A DNA stretch of 44,565 bases from a bacterium. Lineage in GTDB: Bacteria > DRYD01. The notes under the pieces were generated by a model. The model did no database searches. It was not told the origin of the DNA and saw only the letters and a list, made by a program, of their open reading frames with translations. The stretch spans positions 2,806 through 47,370 of the forward strand of contig JAOABG010000004.1 in NCBI GenBank assembly GCA_026418475.1, given 5' to 3'. Both the position numbers and the translations under genes were made by a program. Positions 43,001-44,565 of the stretch are shown piece by piece (within the stretch, counting starts at the first letter, position 1; each line of letters starts with the position of its first letter).

Positions 43001-43354
43001 AATGTTAAGGTTAGAAATTTAAAGAAACCCACAACAATGTTATATTCACAATCTGAGATAATAAAAATGATGAAGGAGAAAGAGATAGGAAGGCCATCTA
43101 CTTATGCTTTTACGATTCAGAAGCTTTTTTCCAGAGGTTATGCTATTGAAAAATTCAATAGGTTGATACCCACTAAAAAAGGAATTATGGTTGATGATAT
43201 TTTAACTAAAAACTACTCTGACTTTGTGAATGAACAAAGGACAAAAGAGTTACTTAAAAAAATAGATGAGGTTGAGCAAAACAGGAAAGACCCTGTCTCT
43301 GTTATTCAGGAACTATTTAATGAAATTCAAAATATACTAAATATAACAATTTGA
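40067..43354 (+). CDS. rgy: Reverse gyrase (helicase-topoisomerase fusion)
   Basis: This ATP-driven enzyme introduces positive supercoils and is a marker of hyperthermophiles. The N-terminal SF2 helicase-like half has Walker A 'APTGTGKT' (about 60-67), Walker B 'FVDDLDSVSKGSKN' and motif III 'ISSATLRRG'. After an Asn-rich linker, the topoisomerase IA half starts with toprim 'LMIVESPTKARQIA' (about 533), a four-cysteine zinc finger 'CKDCNRSF...CIYC', 'ATDPDSEGERISFDI', 'SAGRVQSPVLHWI' and catalytic Tyr844 in 'LITYHRTDS'. The usual N-terminal zinc finger is absent, and an acidic insert lies near 325-350. It lacks a ribosome site. Confidence 0.97.
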   Translation: MNIEVCYLENPKLLIDFEYVENEVQKFEEFFEFCFGYKLKSIQRSYCKRFFSKLSFSIVAPTGTGKTILGLFLAFYNSFVKNRRSLLLFPTQLLVKQSLEIFQKYVPIIEEYVSRKIEDDEYLFFLSYENKSIKEEKINRLSSERHKFVAITNQFLSRRFDLINSCKYDYIFVDDLDSVSKGSKNTVRILKLLGFNDEIIDLAKTPSFETPPLLLEKIEFLKDNIGVLVISSATLRRGINSILFRKLLNFDIGSSINFVRNIDDVFVGSKDLEKLKEILQLMGPGAIIFVQSQEEAQIIEKEIPNSKFINSKNIKKIDDLVDIYVDEEIEFSDNDEEVLDESDEEIQIKDGDINYLIGISSPYSILVRGLDLPYKIRYVVFWGIPKRRIDLKNLDNYRNLYPIQKLLSNIFFKKRMVSLDRIKQLVDTLIQPQVISMFVVKDSNLYSLDIKTYLQASGRCSRITPYGITKGVSFIFDDEIFFEPLSKSAYFNNFEIIKIDNFDSIKSREDIDSSRRKDNNNNYDNNLDFKTYLMIVESPTKARQIAQMFGNPGITKIGNLQAFETLSPIGVLLIIPSLGHVVELSVDQIEKENNIYNVIVNRNGDIKEVKTLYCFIRRCKDCNRSFASISSVCIYCSSSSIVDNTDNLNSLKTLCFMVDGVILATDPDSEGERISFDIVNLIKPKDYQRVVFNEITKKAVVNALYNPMQIRRNLVDAQLIRRIEDRWIGFALSKILKDKMEDYNISAGRVQSPVLHWIVQKYREYNDKRRFAIVEDFRVQFIDSDIKGEAELEIKVIDEYEKKITVFPFNTSDILMFANTVLKVSSQEAMQMLQRLFENGLITYHRTDSYYISDQGINVAKEIYSKKAMEFVYRGFGEQHAHEAIRVTKPLEPDDIKIAYQDKLSSYDIRMYEMIYRRFLACFTKDNYVKIAKYKFVLKQGEKVSELEQERIIDTFGLAFEIFPYLAYKTEKLVGGKYNVKVRNLKKPTTMLYSQSEIIKMMKEKEIGRPSTYAFTIQKLFSRGYAIEKFNRLIPTKKGIMVDDILTKNYSDFVNEQRTKELLKKIDEVEQNRKDPVSVIQELFNEIQNILNITI

Positions 43355-43378
43355 ACTTAATAATTCCGAAAGGGATAT

Positions 43379-43417
43379 ATGTTTTTTCTGTCCAAGAATA
43401 TAAAAAATGGGTTTTAG
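43379..43417 (+). CDS. Candidate 12-aa leader ORF overlapping tmk start
   Basis: AAAGGGATAT precedes an ATG whose 12-codon frame ends inside the first codons of tmk, which has no ribosome site of its own. Translation of this short frame could deliver ribosomes to tmk. There is nothing else to support it. Confidence 0.3.
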   Translation: MFFLSKNIKNGF

Positions 43418-44033
43418 TATAGTTTCTATAGAAGGTGCGGATGGAACTGGTAAGTCCACAATAGCTAATCTTCTTTATCATAAAATGGTTAGTGAATTTT
43501 CATATTTAAGTGTTGAGAAATATCATGAACCGATGTTTTTCGAGGAGGAAATATATAATTCAAGTATTAATGATTCAAAATATTTATTTCTCTTGTTTTT
43601 GGTGGCCAGGAAAAAGTTGATTAAACTTATTGATACTAGACAAAATAGGATAGTTATCATGGACAGGTATATTGATAGTACTTTTGTTTATCAAGCGTTG
43701 TTTCAAAAAGTAGTAGATTTTGATAGCTTAGTATATTTTCATCAACAAATAGTTTTTGAGAATAATGGTTATTTTTGGCCTGATATTACCTTTATTCTTG
43801 AGGCTGATTTGGAGGATATAAAAAATAGGATAAAAAAGAAGAATAATTCCAAATTGTTTGATGGATCAGAACTTGAGTATATCCAAAAACTATATAAAAT
43901 CCTGCCAATCATATTTTCTAACAGGGTTTTTTATTTTTTTAATACCTCTATTTTAACTAAAGAAGATGTGGTAAAAAATATGTTTGATATAATATGTAAG
44001 AAAATATTGAACTGTGGATTTGAAAGCTATTAA
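43407..44033 (+). CDS. tmk: Thymidylate kinase
   Basis: It phosphorylates dTMP to dTDP for DNA synthesis. P-loop 'IEGADGTGKSTIAN' at the N-terminus, the DR(Y/H) motif 'VIMDRYIDSTFVYQAL', 'PDITFILEAD' and a Lys-rich lid 'KNRIKKKNNSK' are typical of the family. The length of 208 aa is normal. An in-frame stop at 43401 forces the start to 43407 or later, and the resulting N-terminus fits the family. No Shine-Dalgarno sequence is present; an upstream mini-ORF may couple its translation. It is followed by the BatD-like gene after eight bases. Confidence 0.95.
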   Translation: MGFSIVSIEGADGTGKSTIANLLYHKMVSEFSYLSVEKYHEPMFFEEEIYNSSINDSKYLFLLFLVARKKLIKLIDTRQNRIVIMDRYIDSTFVYQALFQKVVDFDSLVYFHQQIVFENNGYFWPDITFILEADLEDIKNRIKKKNNSKLFDGSELEYIQKLYKILPIIFSNRVFYFFNTSILTKEDVVKNMFDIICKKILNCGFESY

Positions 44034-44041
44034 GGGGGTAA

Positions 44042-44565
44042 ATGATGGGTTTTAAGAATAAACTGAATAATTTTTTGCTATTATTGTTGGTATCTTTTTA
44101 TTTCTTTCTAACTTCTTTTATGGATAATTATGGTAATATAGTTGAGATATCCCCACAAGCTTCTAAAAATACGGTTGGACTTGGCGAAAATTTTTACCTG
44201 ACTATACATGTCAATTTTAAGAGCCCTTCTAATACGACGTGGTATGTTGAGGATAATTTTAAATTGCTTAAAATAGAGGAATTCTTGAATAATTTCAATG
44301 TTATTTCCAGATCTATAGACAGGAAAATAACCCAGACTAACAATTATGATATCATGGATTTGACTTATACTTTTGTTTTGCAAGCCAGGCAAGAAGGAGA
44401 TTTCATTCTTAAAGACATAGGATTGATGTATAGTATTGATGATAATAACCAGAAAGTAAGTAAATTTGCTCCTATGGATAATTCTAAATCTATAACAATA
44501 AAAGTTATCTCTAGTTATGTTCCCCAGCCTCAACCACAACCACAGCCCCAACCTCAGCCTCAACC
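44042..44565 (+). CDS. BatD-like exported protein, truncated by window end
   Basis: This frame is absent from the ORF track because no stop occurs before the window ends. GGGGG precedes ATG ATG. A short basic N-terminus and hydrophobic run ('FLLLLLVSFYFFLTSF') indicate a signal peptide or anchor. The following domain ('SPQASKNTVGLGENFYLTIH', then 'IDRKITQ', 'LTYTFVLQARQEGDFILKDIG', and 'SITIKVIS') follows the BatD oxygen-tolerance pattern. A Pro-Gln alternating tract ('VPQPQPQPQPQPQP') begins at the edge. BatD proteins normally go with BatA/B/C and MoxR. The call is inferred from pattern, not a search. Confidence 0.65.
   Translation, partial: MMGFKNKLNNFLLLLLVSFYFFLTSFMDNYGNIVEISPQASKNTVGLGENFYLTIHVNFKSPSNTTWYVEDNFKLLKIEEFLNNFNVISRSIDRKITQTNNYDIMDLTYTFVLQARQEGDFILKDIGLMYSIDDNNQKVSKFAPMDNSKSITIKVISSYVPQPQPQPQPQPQPQ

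Noticed and set aside
44108-44563. 151-aa minus-strand ORF
   Set aside because: It is the shadow of the BatD-like gene; its Leu/Trp/Arg repeat is the reverse complement of the Pro-Gln tract.
1-44565. CRISPR arrays, insertion sequences, prophage or plasmid genes
   Set aside because: No regularly spaced repeats, transposase, integrase or terminal inverted repeats were seen; the content is chromosomal housekeeping and envelope genes.

Overview
The window looks like part of the chromosome of an AT-rich thermophilic bacterium. There are no insertion sequences, phage genes or CRISPR arrays. A reverse gyrase (40067-43354) points to growth at high temperature. GroESL, UppS, PlsX, FabF, LspA, UvrB, LipA, a class B penicillin-binding protein and Tmk make it a bacterium. 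ADP-heptose-type genes (rfaE1, rfaE2) hint at a surface polysaccharide, possibly a two-membrane envelope. A UbiE/MenG methyltransferase indicates a respiratory quinone. I cannot name the phylum from the sequence alone.

Layout. (1) 1-11161, plus strand: a very large TPR protein, an unrecognised 856-aa protein, a GC-rich micro-ORF, a 128-aa protein and an RsbW/RsbT-type ATPase. These run by overlaps into an envelope-lipid operon: uppS, a diacylglycerol-type glycosyltransferase, plsX, ubiE/menG and yceD. (2) 11164-16176, minus strand: an EEP-family nuclease, a 591-aa helical zinc-ribbon protein, tRNA-Ile(GAT), a coiled-coil protein, a secreted protein, a Bcp-type peroxiredoxin and a YdcF/SanA-like membrane protein. 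(3) 16330-18765, plus: an intracellular AprX-like subtilase and trehalose synthase TreT, closed by a bidirectional terminator. (4) 18840-27988, minus: groES-groEL, and an operon read as duplicated tryptophanase-like protein, GlmU-like acyltransferase, rfaE1, rfaE2, PilZ/YcgR-like protein, fabF. (5) 28136-29299: lspA convergent with a glycine-zipper protein. (6) 29463-44565, plus: uvrB, a clostripain-like protein without its catalytic residues, a 22-aa membrane microprotein, a two-zinc-finger protein, two small proteins, lipA, fumC, an FtsI-type PBP, an HMG-CoA-lyase-type enzyme, reverse gyrase, tmk and the start of a BatD-like protein.

Themes. Much of the window serves the cell envelope: isoprenoid carrier, phospholipid and fatty-acid synthesis, glycolipid, heptose and amino-sugar activation, septal peptidoglycan and lipoprotein processing. 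Genes are packed with ATGA overlaps or short gaps, so most are probably co-transcribed. No intergenic stretch exceeds 300 bases; the longest (33469-33705) holds a tandem repeat and the microprotein gene.

The least ordinary items are the 825-aa fusion of a dead and an intact tryptophanase-like module, the clostripain-like protein lacking its His/Cys dyad, the GlmU-like protein without a recognisable pyrophosphorylase, the TPR/ATPase cluster upstream of uppS, and a paired TTTACA element upstream of three genes. No complete undescribed system can be asserted from sequence alone; the tryptophanase-like/GlmU-like/rfaE operon and the TPR/ATPase cluster are the best candidates.
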